Origin: Thalassovita aquimarina
GTDB taxonomy: Bacteria; Pseudomonadota; Alphaproteobacteria; Rhodobacterales; Rhodobacteraceae
Reading direction: 5' to 3'
Assembly (NCBI RefSeq): GCF_018219815.1
Contig: NZ_JADMKU010000008.1
Location: forward strand, 100,810 to 164,809
DNA length: 64,000 bases
The position numbers were made by a program, and so were the translations under genes. Shown piece after piece: positions 9,693 to 20,163 of the stretch. Positions within the stretch are counted from its first letter, which is position 1, and every line of letters starts with the position of its first letter. The notes under the pieces were generated by a model, which had not been told where the DNA came from, searched no databases, and worked only from the letters and a program-made list of their open reading frames with translations.

Positions 9693-10112
9693 TCAGGACG
9701 AAATGTGCGCCGCCACCTGCCGCTGATGCGGCGCGTCGCGGTGTTCGAACAGGTAGATGCCCTGCCAGGTGCCCAGCACGGGCCGGCCATTACTGATCGG
9801 GATCGACAGCGACACCGGCATCATCGCCACCTTGATATGGGCGGGCATGTCGTCGGGGCCTTCATAGGTGTGGGTCAGGTAGGACATCGACGGATCGCTG
9901 GTGGGCGGCACCAGCCGGTGGAAGAAATTGCGCAGGTCGGTCTGCACCTCCGGGTCGGCGTTTTCCTGGATCAGCAGCGAACAGGAGGTGTGGCGCACGA
10001 AAAGCGTCAGCAGGCCGGCATCGACGCCCTGCCCCGACACCCAACACGTCACCTGCCGGGTGAATTCGTAAAGCCCCTGGCCGCGGGTCTGAAGTGTGAA
10101 GGTGATTTGCAC
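9693..10112 (-). CDS. YjbQ/UPF0047 family protein
   Basis: 139 residues, standard for the family. Conserved segments are VRHTSCSLLIQENADP and GRPVLGTWQGIYLFEHRD, with conserved His residues thought to bind metal. Some members show weak thiamine-phosphate synthase activity, but the physiological role is unsettled. It diverges from the dodecin gene. Confidence 0.9.
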   Translation of the reverse strand: MQITFTLQTRGQGLYEFTRQVTCWVSGQGVDAGLLTLFVRHTSCSLLIQENADPEVQTDLRNFFHRLVPPTSDPSMSYLTHTYEGPDDMPAHIKVAMMPVSLSIPISNGRPVLGTWQGIYLFEHRDAPHQRQVAAHISS

Positions 10113-10194
10113 GTCTTTGATCTGGATCGTGGCGCCATCGGCGCGACTTGCTAGGCTCGTGTTTCTATTCTCAAGTAATCAATAGGAGGAAAAG

Positions 10195-10398
10195 ATGTCA
10201 GTTGCACGCGTTAGTGAAATTTCGTCCACCTCGTCGAAGAGCTTCGAGGATGCGATCAACCAAGGTGTTGCACGGGCCACGAAGACTCTGCGCAACGTCA
10301 AGAGCGCCTGGATCAAGGAGCAATCGGTTGCGGTCGACGATGCCGGCGGGATCAGCGAATACCGGGTCAACATGCTGGTGACCTTCGTTCTGGAATAA
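10195..10398 (+). CDS. Dodecin family flavin-binding protein
   Basis: 67 residues, the normal size for dodecin, a dodecameric shell that stores or buffers flavin. Typical features are VARVSEISSTSSKSFEDAINQGVARA, the Trp of NVKSAWIKEQ that stacks on the isoalloxazine ring, and a C-terminal strand YRVNMLVTFVLE. AGGAGGAAAAG lies just before the ATG. The following 40 bp contain a GC-rich hairpin (GGCCCCCGCCA/TGGCGGGCC) without a T-run that may end the transcript. Confidence 0.93.
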   Translation: MSVARVSEISSTSSKSFEDAINQGVARATKTLRNVKSAWIKEQSVAVDDAGGISEYRVNMLVTFVLE

Positions 10399-10452
10399 CC
10401 GGCCCCCGCCATCCCGCGCAGCCGCGCACGGGGTGGCGGGCCTAGGTGAGGA

Positions 10453-10737
10453 TCAGCGGAAAACGCCCTCGCCCATCTGGTCGATGAAAACCTGCGCCTT
10501 GCGCAGGCTCATTTTCTTCGCCTCGTCTTCAGACTGCACGGTGTCGGCGCGGATCATCTTGTGGGTCTTCAACTCGCCCCCGACCTCCTTCTCGATCCGG
10601 GCGGCGATGCGAAACCCGCCCTCGCCCGGCATCGGATCGGGGAAGATGAGGAAGCCTTTGTAATCCTCTGGCTGCGGTGCGGGTTTGGTCTTGGGCTCCG
10701 ACCGTCCGGCGCCGAAGAGTTTGGAAAGCAGTGACAT
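10453..10737 (-). CDS. HlyU-like family protein
   Basis: 94 residues from MSLLSKLFGAG, the usual start in this family, so a longer in-frame extension is rejected. The body PEDYKGFLIFPDPM...GFRIAARIEKEVGGELKTHKMIRAD...FIDQMGEGVF matches the HlyU domain. In Vibrio, proteins called HlyU regulate haemolysin, but those are ArsR-type. This domain family is widespread in Rhodobacterales with no tested role, so the name implies no virulence function. Confidence 0.8.
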   Translation of the reverse strand: MSLLSKLFGAGRSEPKTKPAPQPEDYKGFLIFPDPMPGEGGFRIAARIEKEVGGELKTHKMIRADTVQSEDEAKKMSLRKAQVFIDQMGEGVFR

Positions 10738-10811
10738 AAGGTGATCCCGTTGGTTCCGTTCGGGCACCAGTGTGCGGGCTGCAGCGGTTGGGGGCAAGGG
10801 GGCGCGCCCCT

Positions 10812-11357
10812 CTATTCCGGCACGAGCCAGCCCTGATAGCGGATCAGCATCCCCAGGAAAGGAAGCGAGGCGGAAACATCGAAGCGGATACGGCCCGCCG
10901 CGTCGACGCTTTCGCGCGTACTGCTTTTCGGAGCGATCCATCGCGGCAGCGGCAGGCCAAGCACGGCGATGCGGCTGATCGCCAGGTCCAGGCTCTGATC
11001 CTCGGTTTCCGGCACCATGGTGATGCGGAACGGACCGAAGCGTTCGACCACCGCCCTGCGCCGCGCGTCAAAGCGCAGGCTGGAAACGGTCTCATGGCCG
11101 CCGAAATTCCGGCGCCATTGCGTCTGGCCGGCGGAACCGGTGCGCAATTCGAGGTGGATCGCAACGCCCTCCCCCGCCGGGGGGAAGCCGCCAAGGCGCA
11201 GCAGCAAGCCGATCAACGCGCCCCGTCCGCGGGTGATGGAGCATTCACCGGAAAAGCTGCGCGCCGCCGCCCCGGAATGGAAATCGGCAAGCGGTCCCGG
11301 CAGGGTCAAGCCACGGGCCTCGACCGCCCGCAGGAAAGGATCGCCCGTTGCAGTCAT
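10812..11357 (-). CDS. DUF4166 domain-containing protein
   Basis: 181 residues starting MTATGDPFLRAVEARG; this ATG overlaps the TGA of the upstream DUF393 remnant (ATGA). The motifs LADFHSGAAARSFSGECSITRGRG and QTQWRRNFGGHETVSS fit DUF4166, a domain often found with or fused to NAD-binding or DUF393 partners. No catalytic residues are recognised. Because it is coupled to a gene carrying an internal stop, its translation may be reduced. Confidence 0.75.
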   Translation of the reverse strand: MTATGDPFLRAVEARGLTLPGPLADFHSGAAARSFSGECSITRGRGALIGLLLRLGGFPPAGEGVAIHLELRTGSAGQTQWRRNFGGHETVSSLRFDARRRAVVERFGPFRITMVPETEDQSLDLAISRIAVLGLPLPRWIAPKSSTRESVDAAGRIRFDVSASLPFLGMLIRYQGWLVPE

Positions 11358-11809
11358 CCCCACCCCGTAGGCAGAAAGCGGGATTTCACGTGGTCGTCGG
11401 GGATCATGCAGGCGTCGTAGCGGCCAAAGATACGATAGCGGTTGCGGGCGATGAGGTGATAGAGCGGGTGCTTGAGCGGCCCCGGCAGGAACCGGCACAG
11501 CGCCGGCACGCGCCAGACACCGCCAAGGGCCCACATCGCGGCGGCAAAGGCATTGAGCCGCGTCTAGATGCACCCGCCGACGATAACCAGGTTGGTTTCA
11601 TAATCCGTCGTGGGCAGGCCGAGCGCCCGGTACAGCGCCGTTCCCAGCGGCGACTGCGCCGTGGCGAAGCGGAACCGCCCGGATTTGTCTTGGTGCAGCA
11701 TGAACCGGAAGAACCCCGAGCAGAGCACGCATTCGCCATCGAACACGATCACATCGCAATCGCCAAGCGCCTGTTGCAGATCGTCGGGGAGCGCGGCGAC
11801 AGGCGTCAT
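11354..11809 (-). pseudogene. DUF393 (DCC thiol-disulfide oxidoreductase family) gene interrupted by an in-frame amber codon
   Basis: Starts MTPVAALPDD with AAAGGTG upstream. It carries the family signature FDGECVLC (D-G-x-C-x-x-C), then VIVGGCI, TAG at 11564-11566, and continues in the same frame TRLNAFAAAMWALGG...YHLIARNRYRIFGRYDACMIP to TGA at 11354. The downstream part is clearly the normal C-terminal half of DUF393. The gene is therefore broken by one nonsense codon, unless it is suppressed or a sequencing error. The intact length would be 151 residues; the product as read is 81. Confidence 0.85.
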
Positions 11810-11992
11810 TCTGCACCTTTGAGAGAATTGTGATATTTCGAATCTATCGATAGATGTGAAGGCCGCGACATGCGGCAAGTATTGATCCGGCTGTTGCTGG
11901 CGTCAACGCCATCTGGCGGGCGGGTTGGTTTGGGCGAATGGAGCGTGGTGAGCTTGAAGCTCACCCTACATCGCGACATCGCTCGAGGGCAC

Positions 11993-12024
11993 AAAAGAAA
12001 AAAGGCGCCCCGCAGGGCGCCCTT
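11993..12024 (-). terminator. Rho-independent terminator of rpoD
   Basis: GGCGCCC (12004-12010), a 4-nt loop, GGGCGCC (12015-12021), with AAAAGAAAAAA on the + strand to the left, that is a T-run on the minus strand just past the rpoD stop. Confidence 0.9.
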
Positions 12025-12027
12025 TGA

Positions 12028-14019
<1,992 letters not shown>

Positions 14020-14058
14020 GTAGTTCTCCTGCACGGGCAGTCTGCCGGACATGTCGGG

Positions 14059-14099
14059 TGATTCGTTAATCCGAATCAATAGCGCGAATCTGTGATTCG
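14059..14099. promoter_or_regulatory. Cluster of four GANTC (CcrM) sites in paired inverted repeats upstream of rpoD
   Basis: TGATTCG (14059-14065) pairs with CGAATCA (14072-14078), and CGAATC (14085-14090) pairs with GATTCG (14094-14099). Each arm contains one GANTC, the target of the alphaproteobacterial cell-cycle methylase CcrM, so four sites fall within 41 bp. They lie 40-80 bp upstream of the rpoD start, where a promoter is expected. GcrA- or methylation-responsive control is inference. Confidence 0.5.
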
Positions 14100-14145
14100 G
14101 GAACCCGTTTACCCGTATTTCTTTCCCAATTCTTCACCAAAACGG

Positions 14146-16110
14146 CTAACGCGGCCGTTTCGTGAAACTGATATTCCCCAAAACGCGGTCCAGGGCTTCG
14201 CGTTCGTCGCGGTTGATTCGGGCACCATTCTTTCCGATGTCATAGCGCGAATTGTCTTCCTGTTCGCTGCGCAGCGCCCGGTTGCGGGTTTCGGCAGCCT
14301 GTTGCAACCGCCATGTCACCGCTTCGTCCGCAACCCCGCCCAGTTCCTCCTCGGCCTCGGCAATCTCTGCGGTCAGCCCCTTTTCGGCCTGCAGCTTGGC
14401 GAATTCTTCCGAAACGGTCATCCGGGCGGTTTCGATATCGCCCAAACGGCGCACAGAGGGCGCAATCGCCACATGGGGCAGCGCGAAGAGGTTTTCAAGA
14501 ACCCCCGGCCCCAGAATGTCGGCCAGACGGTTTTCCAGATCGGCGGTATCGCCGTGATGCGCCAGGTCCAGCAGCTTGTCGCGCAGCAGCGCGAAATCCG
14601 GGTCGGCGCAGTCCAGCCGGTCGATTTGATAATCGAATTCCACGATCAGATCGGGCTGGCGCACCAGCGTCGCCAGGATCACCGCTTCGCGCAGACGGGT
14701 CTGCACCGCGTCATCGGCAACCACGAGGATCGAAGACTTGGTGCTGGGATTGAAGCTGGGGCCGTCCTTGCCGCGCCATGGCGTGCGCTTGCCGCCCTGC
14801 CCCGGCACGAAGGCGGCGCGGCGGTTGGGCCGGAACAGTTCCCAACGCAGATCCTTGATCGCCTGGCCGTAATGGGCGCGGATCGACGGATCGCGGATCA
14901 GCTTGATCTTTTCGCGCAGCGCCTTGTCCAGCGCCGCCTTGCGTTCGGGGCTGTCGAAGACCTGACCCTCGGTTTCGCGCCGCCACAGCAGGTCGACCAT
15001 CGGGATCGCTTCGTCCAGCACCCCCTGCATCGCCGATGCGCCCTGCCCCCGGATCAGGTCGTCGGGATCCTTGCCTTCCGGCATCAGCGCGAAACGCAGC
15101 GACTTGCCCGCCTCCAGCAGCGGCAGCGCAAGATCGATCACCCGCATCGCGGCGCGCAGACCGGCGGTGTCGCCGTCGAGCGCAATGATGGGTTCTGCAG
15201 AAATCCGCCACAGCAGCTGCAACTGGCTTTCGGTGACCGCGGTGCCCAGCGGCGCCACGGTGGCGCCGAAGCCGGCCTCGCTGAGCGCGATCACATCCAT
15301 ATAGCCCTCGGCCACGATCAGCGGCTTGCCCTTGCCCGCCGCTTCGCGGGCCGGTCCCTGATTGTAGAGGCTGTGGCCCTTGTCGAAGAGTTCGGTTTCC
15401 GGCGAATTGAGGTATTTCGCGTTGTCGTTCGGGTCCATCGCCCGGCCGCCAAAGGCGATGCAACGCCCGCGCGGATCGCGGATCGGGAACATGATCCGGT
15501 TGCGGAAAACGTCATAAGGGTTCTTGCCTTTGGTCGAGGCCTTTGCCAGCCCGGCGCCGAGGATCAGGTCCTCGGCCACGCCCTTGCCGCGCAGATGGTC
15601 CCAAAGATGTTGCCAGCCCTCGGGCGCGAAACCGATTTCGAACCGGTCCAGCGTTTCGGGCTTCAAGCCGCGCCGATCAAGATAGCCGCGCGCCGCCTCG
15701 GCGCCGCCACGCTTCAATTGCAGCCGGAAGAACTGCAGCGCCATTTCGGTGACCTCGGCCAACTGGCCGCGGCGGTCGGCCTTCTGCTGTGCCCGTGGAT
15801 CGCGTTTCGGCATCGGCATCCCGGCTTCGCGCGCGAGGATTTCCACCGCTTCCATGAAATCGACGTTTTCGGTTTCGCGCACGAAGCTGATCGCGTCGCC
15901 CTTCGCGTGGCAGCCGAAACAGTAATAGAATCCCTTGCGGTCATCGACGTGGAAGGACGCGCTCTTTTCCTGGTGGAACGGGCAAGGCGCCCACATGTCG
16001 CCCTTGCCCTGGTTGGATTTGCGCGTGTCCCACATGACCTTGCGCCCCACCACCTGAGACAGGCTGAGGCGGTTGCGCAGTTCGTCAAGGAATCCGGGTG
16101 GGAGGCTCAT
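14146..16110 (-). CDS. dnaG: DNA primase DnaG
   Basis: 654 residues. The N-terminal zinc-binding domain has CPFH...CFGC (about 41-66), the catalytic core follows, and the Toprim domain carries VAEGYMDV and ALDGDTAG (about 262-315). A C-terminal DnaB-interaction region follows. It makes RNA primers at the replication fork. It is upstream of and co-oriented with rpoD. Confidence 0.99.
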   Translation of the reverse strand: MSLPPGFLDELRNRLSLSQVVGRKVMWDTRKSNQGKGDMWAPCPFHQEKSASFHVDDRKGFYYCFGCHAKGDAISFVRETENVDFMEAVEILAREAGMPMPKRDPRAQQKADRRGQLAEVTEMALQFFRLQLKRGGAEAARGYLDRRGLKPETLDRFEIGFAPEGWQHLWDHLRGKGVAEDLILGAGLAKASTKGKNPYDVFRNRIMFPIRDPRGRCIAFGGRAMDPNDNAKYLNSPETELFDKGHSLYNQGPAREAAGKGKPLIVAEGYMDVIALSEAGFGATVAPLGTAVTESQLQLLWRISAEPIIALDGDTAGLRAAMRVIDLALPLLEAGKSLRFALMPEGKDPDDLIRGQGASAMQGVLDEAIPMVDLLWRRETEGQVFDSPERKAALDKALREKIKLIRDPSIRAHYGQAIKDLRWELFRPNRRAAFVPGQGGKRTPWRGKDGPSFNPSTKSSILVVADDAVQTRLREAVILATLVRQPDLIVEFDYQIDRLDCADPDFALLRDKLLDLAHHGDTADLENRLADILGPGVLENLFALPHVAIAPSVRRLGDIETARMTVSEEFAKLQAEKGLTAEIAEAEEELGGVADEAVTWRLQQAAETRNRALRSEQEDNSRYDIGKNGARINRDEREALDRVLGNISFTKRPR

Positions 16111-16191
16111 GCGGGGAACTATAGTCGCTGCCGCCGGACAATAAAATGGGCCGCGTGACGGCGACCCGTTACTTTGATCCGGCGGGGCAGA

Positions 16192-16500
16192 TTATTGCTG
16201 ATACTGGTTGCAGGCGGTCTCGAAAGCCGTGACCGCGTCATCGCTCAGCTGATCGTCGGGCAGCCCAAAGACCCATTGCGCCAGCACATCGACATTGCTT
16301 TCGTACTTCGTGCCCGCGATCGCGTCGGACCGAATGATTTTCCTGGTGGTCCGCTTCTGGGATTTGCGCTTGGCGCGCAGGTCCACAGCCTGCCGGACGA
16401 TCCCGGCCTGGATTTCGCAACGCTGCTGTTTTTCCGCTGCGTTTTCGGCCAGCGCCGGCGGCGCCATCAGCAGGGCGGCAAGCATCAGGGGACGGATCAT
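16192..16500 (-). CDS. Small secreted protein of unknown function
   Basis: 102 residues with a clear Sec signal peptide (MIRPLMLAALLMAPPALA, cleavage after A18). The mature part is charged, with a KRKSQKRTTRKI basic stretch and two Cys (residues 28 and 98) that could form a disulfide. GGTGATCC-type sequence precedes the start. I do not recognise the family. The gene converges on nothing and lies 81 bp past the dnaG start side, apparently as a single-gene unit. Confidence 0.7.
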   Translation of the reverse strand: MIRPLMLAALLMAPPALAENAAEKQQRCEIQAGIVRQAVDLRAKRKSQKRTTRKIIRSDAIAGTKYESNVDVLAQWVFGLPDDQLSDDAVTAFETACNQYQQ

Positions 16501-16814
16501 GGATCACCTCGGGAAACATCGGTCTGCCCCTTGATGACAGCCCGCCGCCGCGGACGCAAGAGCCGGCTCCGGCAGGCCGGCCGGTCAAGCTGTCAACCGG
16601 TCGGTTGCCTAATGTTTTATGGGGTTTGCGGGATATTTGGAAACACTGCGTCGGTGAAGAAGGGATTGTTCCCGAAACGAGCACTGTCACCCCATCAAGA
16701 CCATCGGCATGCCTCAATTTGGCCACGAATGGCACACACAACATTCATAGCGCGTAATGCGTCTGCAGGGGACGGGACATCCTCCGGCAGACCGTTTTTT
16801 AAAAGGTTAATGAG
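16501..16814. other. Intergenic region upstream of the TadG-like operon
   Basis: 314 bp with no convincing ORF. It should hold divergent promoters for the small secreted protein and the TadG-like operon. AAAAGG at 16800-16805 is the ribosome site for the latter. Lower-GC sequence (TAATGTTTTATGGGG, 16611-16625) is the likeliest promoter area, but I cannot assign hexamers. Confidence 0.4.
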
Positions 16815-18506
16815 ATGCTAAAGCAGAATGCCGACTGCCGCATTGAACACCTCGGGAAGGGCCGCGGGCTCACCTGCGCATGGCTGCACCGGTTCGGCCG
16901 CGATGAAGGCGGCTCGATGTCGATGTTCGCGGTGTTCATGTTCATTTGCATGCTGATGGTCGCCGGGATCGGTATCGACCTGATGCGCTACGAACGCAAT
17001 CGCGCAACACTTCAGAACACGCTCGACCGCGCGGTGCTGGCCGCTGCCGACCTGGACCAGACCCGGGACGCGAACGCCGTGGTGACCGATTACTTCAGCA
17101 AGGCGGGGATCGCCCAGTACCTGACCAACGTGTCGGTCGATGAAGGGCTTGGATACAAGACCGTCAGCGCCTCGGCGCAATCCACGCTGGGCACCTATTT
17201 CCTGTCGTTGCTGGGCATCAACGAATTGACCGCCCCGGCCGTCGGCACCGCCGAGGAACGGATCGGCAACGTGGAAATTTCCCTGGTGCTGGACGTTTCG
17301 GGATCGATGGACTGGAACTCGCGGATGGCACGGATGAAACCGGCCGCCATCGAATTCGTCGATGCCATCCTGGATTCCGCATCAGCCAATGCCGCCTCGA
17401 TTTCGGTGATCCCATACGCGATGCAGGTCAATGCCGGGAAGCCCATCCTCGACGAATACACCACCACGGCGGAACACGATTATTCCCATTGCGTCAATTT
17501 CAACGACGACCAGTTCAGCAAATCGGGGTTGAGCCAGACCGAGATTCTGGAACTGACCGCCCATTTCGATCCCTTTACCTGGGACGATGGCGGCGTCTAC
17601 CGCACGGTTTGCCCTACTTACGGCTATTCGCAAATACTACCCTTCACCAATGACAAAACCGAGCTGCACACCTACATCAACGCGCTGCAGGCTTGGGGTG
17701 GGACATCGATCGATATCGGGATGAAATGGGGCACAGTGCTTTTGGACCCCAGCACGCGCCCGGTTGTCAACGCCTTGATAAACAAAGGCGAAGTCGAGGC
17801 AAAATTCGCCAACCGGCCGGTGGATTATGGTTCGAGCGAGACTTTAAAAATCATCGTTCTGATGACCGATGGAGAGAACAGCGACCAATATATGCTGAAC
17901 CCGTCGATGCGCGACGGCCTGTCGGATGTCTGGTACAAACCGATCACTGGTGACACCAATCTCAACGGGATCAAGGATAGCGGCGAAGCGGAATTTGACG
18001 CCGCCCACTATTCAGCCATGCTCAGCAATGGCACGACAACTGAATACTGGTGGCCTGATAACGAATTCAATGACTGGTACGACCATCCTTATGGCAACGG
18101 AACGCATCAGGAATGCAACATTTTGGGCAATTGCGTCCTGCGCGAAGAACCCGGCAGCGCTGTGCAACTGACCTTCCCCGAACTATTCAACATGACCTCG
18201 CTGGCTAATAACGCCGATTTCATCCATTCCTACCAGGGCAATCGGTGGTCGGTCTGGTATTCCAACGCCTACACGAAAAAAGAGGCCTCGGCTAAAGACC
18301 AGCGCACCAACCATATCTGCGACGCCGCCAAGGATCAGGGTGTCGTGGTCTTCACAATCGGGTTCGAAGCGCCCCGGTCGGGTCAGCGCCTGTTGTCGCG
18401 CTGCGCTAGTTCGCCGAGTCACCATTTCGACGTCAACGGATTGGACATAGCCGATGCATTTGACTCGATCGCCGCGTCGATCACCAAGCTGAGGCTGATC
18501 CAATGA
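16815..18506 (+). CDS. TadG-like pilus-assembly protein with von Willebrand factor A domain
   Basis: 563 residues. After about 30 residues comes EGGSMSMFAVFMFICMLMVAGIGIDLMRYERNR, the TadE/TadG-type N-terminal membrane helix, then a large exported region with a VWA domain. The metal-site motif DVSGSM (about 157-162) and the later VLMTDGENSD are visible. TadG-family proteins take part in tight-adherence (Flp) pilus assembly. It is first in a three-gene operon with two TadE-like genes, and its stop overlaps the next start (ATGA). Confidence 0.88.
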   Translation: MLKQNADCRIEHLGKGRGLTCAWLHRFGRDEGGSMSMFAVFMFICMLMVAGIGIDLMRYERNRATLQNTLDRAVLAAADLDQTRDANAVVTDYFSKAGIAQYLTNVSVDEGLGYKTVSASAQSTLGTYFLSLLGINELTAPAVGTAEERIGNVEISLVLDVSGSMDWNSRMARMKPAAIEFVDAILDSASANAASISVIPYAMQVNAGKPILDEYTTTAEHDYSHCVNFNDDQFSKSGLSQTEILELTAHFDPFTWDDGGVYRTVCPTYGYSQILPFTNDKTELHTYINALQAWGGTSIDIGMKWGTVLLDPSTRPVVNALINKGEVEAKFANRPVDYGSSETLKIIVLMTDGENSDQYMLNPSMRDGLSDVWYKPITGDTNLNGIKDSGEAEFDAAHYSAMLSNGTTTEYWWPDNEFNDWYDHPYGNGTHQECNILGNCVLREEPGSAVQLTFPELFNMTSLANNADFIHSYQGNRWSVWYSNAYTKKEASAKDQRTNHICDAAKDQGVVVFTIGFEAPRSGQRLLSRCASSPSHHFDVNGLDIADAFDSIAASITKLRLIQ

Positions 18507-19036
18507 CGATGTTCAAGCGCTTCCTGAATCGGTTCCGCAAATCCGAACGCGGTTCGGCCACGATGGAATTCGTCATCGTGTTCCCGATCTTCATGGTCCT
18601 GATGGGATCGGCCTGGGAACTGGGCGTGATCACCATGCGCACCACCACGATCGAACGGGCGACCGATCTGGTCGTGCGCGATATCCGGCTCGGCACCGGC
18701 ACCGCCCCGCAGCATGACGAAATCAAGCAGCGGATCTGCGACCGGGCGCCGATCCTGAATGATTGCGACACCAACCTGCGGGTCGAAATGATCCAGCTGG
18801 ACCCCCGCGCCTGGGTCGATCCGCCGGCGGATGCCGATTGCACCGACACCGCCCAGACGGTTGCGCCCGTGCGCAGCTTCGAAAACGGCCAGGAAAACGA
18901 CCTGATGCTGCTTCGGGTCTGCTTCAAGGTCGAACCGGTGTTTCCGGCGGTGGGGCTTGGACACAAACTTGTCACCGATGCGGCCGGGAAATACGCCCTG
19001 GTGGCCTCGGCCGCCTTCGTACAGGAGCCGTTGTGA
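18503..19036 (+). CDS. TadE-like pilus assembly protein
   Basis: 177 residues. The signature KSERGSATMEFVIVFPIFMVLMGSAWELGVI (about 13-43) is the TadE prepilin-like N-terminus, with Glu five residues after the Gly of the putative processing site. The remainder is periplasmic, with cysteine residues that may form disulfides (ICDRAPILNDCDT). It overlaps both neighbours by 1-4 bp. Confidence 0.88.
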   Translation: MTMFKRFLNRFRKSERGSATMEFVIVFPIFMVLMGSAWELGVITMRTTTIERATDLVVRDIRLGTGTAPQHDEIKQRICDRAPILNDCDTNLRVEMIQLDPRAWVDPPADADCTDTAQTVAPVRSFENGQENDLMLLRVCFKVEPVFPAVGLGHKLVTDAAGKYALVASAAFVQEPL

Positions 19037-19599
19037 TGCGTATTCTGGACCGAACCAAACGTTTCCTGCGCCGTTTCGGGACCGACACCGAAGGCAGTGT
19101 CGCGCTGGAATCGGTGATCGTCGCGCCGTTCCTGTTCTGGGTGTTCCTGGCCAGCTACGTCTATTTCGACGCCTACCGGCAGACCAGCGTGAACATCAAG
19201 GCCAACTACACGATCGGCGATCTGCTGTCGCGCGAAACCGAGGCGGTGAACGACAGCTATATCGACAGCATGCAATCGCTGTTCACCTTCCTGGCCAAGA
19301 CCAATTCAAGCGCAAGGATCCGCATTTCGGTCGCGATGTGGGACGAAGAAGACGCCGCCTTCAAACTGGACTGGTCCGAGGCGCGCGGCGGCGTGGTGGC
19401 GATGACCGACGGCGACATCAACGCGATGGCAAGCGAAATGCCCACGCTTATCGACAATGAACGCATCATCCTGGTGGAAACCTGGTCCCACTACAAACCG
19501 CTGTTCGAAGTCGGGCTGAATGAATCGGACATCTACGAAAAGTCCGTCACCAGCCCCCGCTTCGCACCGCAACTGGTCTGGGATCGCTACCCGATCTGA
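19036..19599 (+). CDS. TadE/TadF-like pilus assembly protein
   Basis: 187 residues. The ATG is shared with the preceding TGA (TGATG). The N-terminus TDTEGSVALESVIVAPFLFWVFLASYVYFDAYRQ has the same pseudopilin layout as the previous protein, followed by a periplasmic domain. It is the last gene of the operon and converges on the next gene with only 6 bp between stop codons. The major pilin (flp) and the tadABC machinery are not in this window. Confidence 0.85.
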   Translation: MRILDRTKRFLRRFGTDTEGSVALESVIVAPFLFWVFLASYVYFDAYRQTSVNIKANYTIGDLLSRETEAVNDSYIDSMQSLFTFLAKTNSSARIRISVAMWDEEDAAFKLDWSEARGGVVAMTDGDINAMASEMPTLIDNERIILVETWSHYKPLFEVGLNESDIYEKSVTSPRFAPQLVWDRYPI

Positions 19600-19605
19600 C
19601 GCGTG

Positions 19606-20094
19606 TCAGGTGTCGCGCTCGGCGATCAGGCCCTGGATCATTTCGGCCATGATCTTGGTCTGCGCCCCCGGCATCACACCGCCGATCCCGACCCGGCGCC
19701 CCAGCCGCCACCAGATCCCCGGATGCCAGGCGCGTGATTGCGGAGCGTTCGTGCGAATCATGAATCCGTTCGACGGCTTGAAGGCGAAGGTGCCGCGTTC
19801 GACCGCGACGATATCGTCGATCCGCGCGATCACCCGGCCTTCGCTGTCGATCAGGGCATCGGCGGTCAGCCGCAGCTGTAACCGGGTCGCGGCGTGCATT
19901 TTCACCGACAGGGCGATCGCGACCCCGCCCAGGGCGACCAGGAAAAACTGCCACCCCAGCGATGCCGGCGGCTTGAGAAACCCGATATAGACCAGTAGCG
20001 CGCCCAGCAGCGCCGTCATGCCGACCCCCAGCCAGCGCCGCGCGGCCGAAGCCTGTGCGGTGGTCAGAATTTCCTGTGTGCTCGATCCGTTCAT
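19606..20094 (-). CDS. Integral membrane protein, PH-like domain suspected
   Basis: 162 residues from MNGSSTQEIL, chosen because GAGGGGA sits 7 nt upstream. Two membrane helices (about 20-38 and 47-65) precede a soluble region LRLTADALIDSEGRVIARIDDIVAVERGTFAFKPSNGFMI, which resembles the beta-sandwich of bacterial PH-like domains. No family is firmly recognised and no function is assigned. Confidence 0.65.
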   Translation of the reverse strand: MNGSSTQEILTTAQASAARRWLGVGMTALLGALLVYIGFLKPPASLGWQFFLVALGGVAIALSVKMHAATRLQLRLTADALIDSEGRVIARIDDIVAVERGTFAFKPSNGFMIRTNAPQSRAWHPGIWWRLGRRVGIGGVMPGAQTKIMAEMIQGLIAERDT

Positions 20095-20163
20095 TGTGGG
20101 TCCCCTCATCCTTTGCGCCGCACATAACGGGTCTTGCGTCGCAAGGCGAGAGCCAAGCGGCGC

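Noticed and set aside
11404..11739. Alternative frame across the DUF393 break, suggesting a frameshift
   Set aside because: The DUF393 halves are in the same frame separated by a single TAG, so no frameshift is needed.
14092..16158. 688-codon open frame on the + strand opposite dnaG
   Set aside because: Antisense shadow of dnaG with no recognisable motif and no ribosome site.
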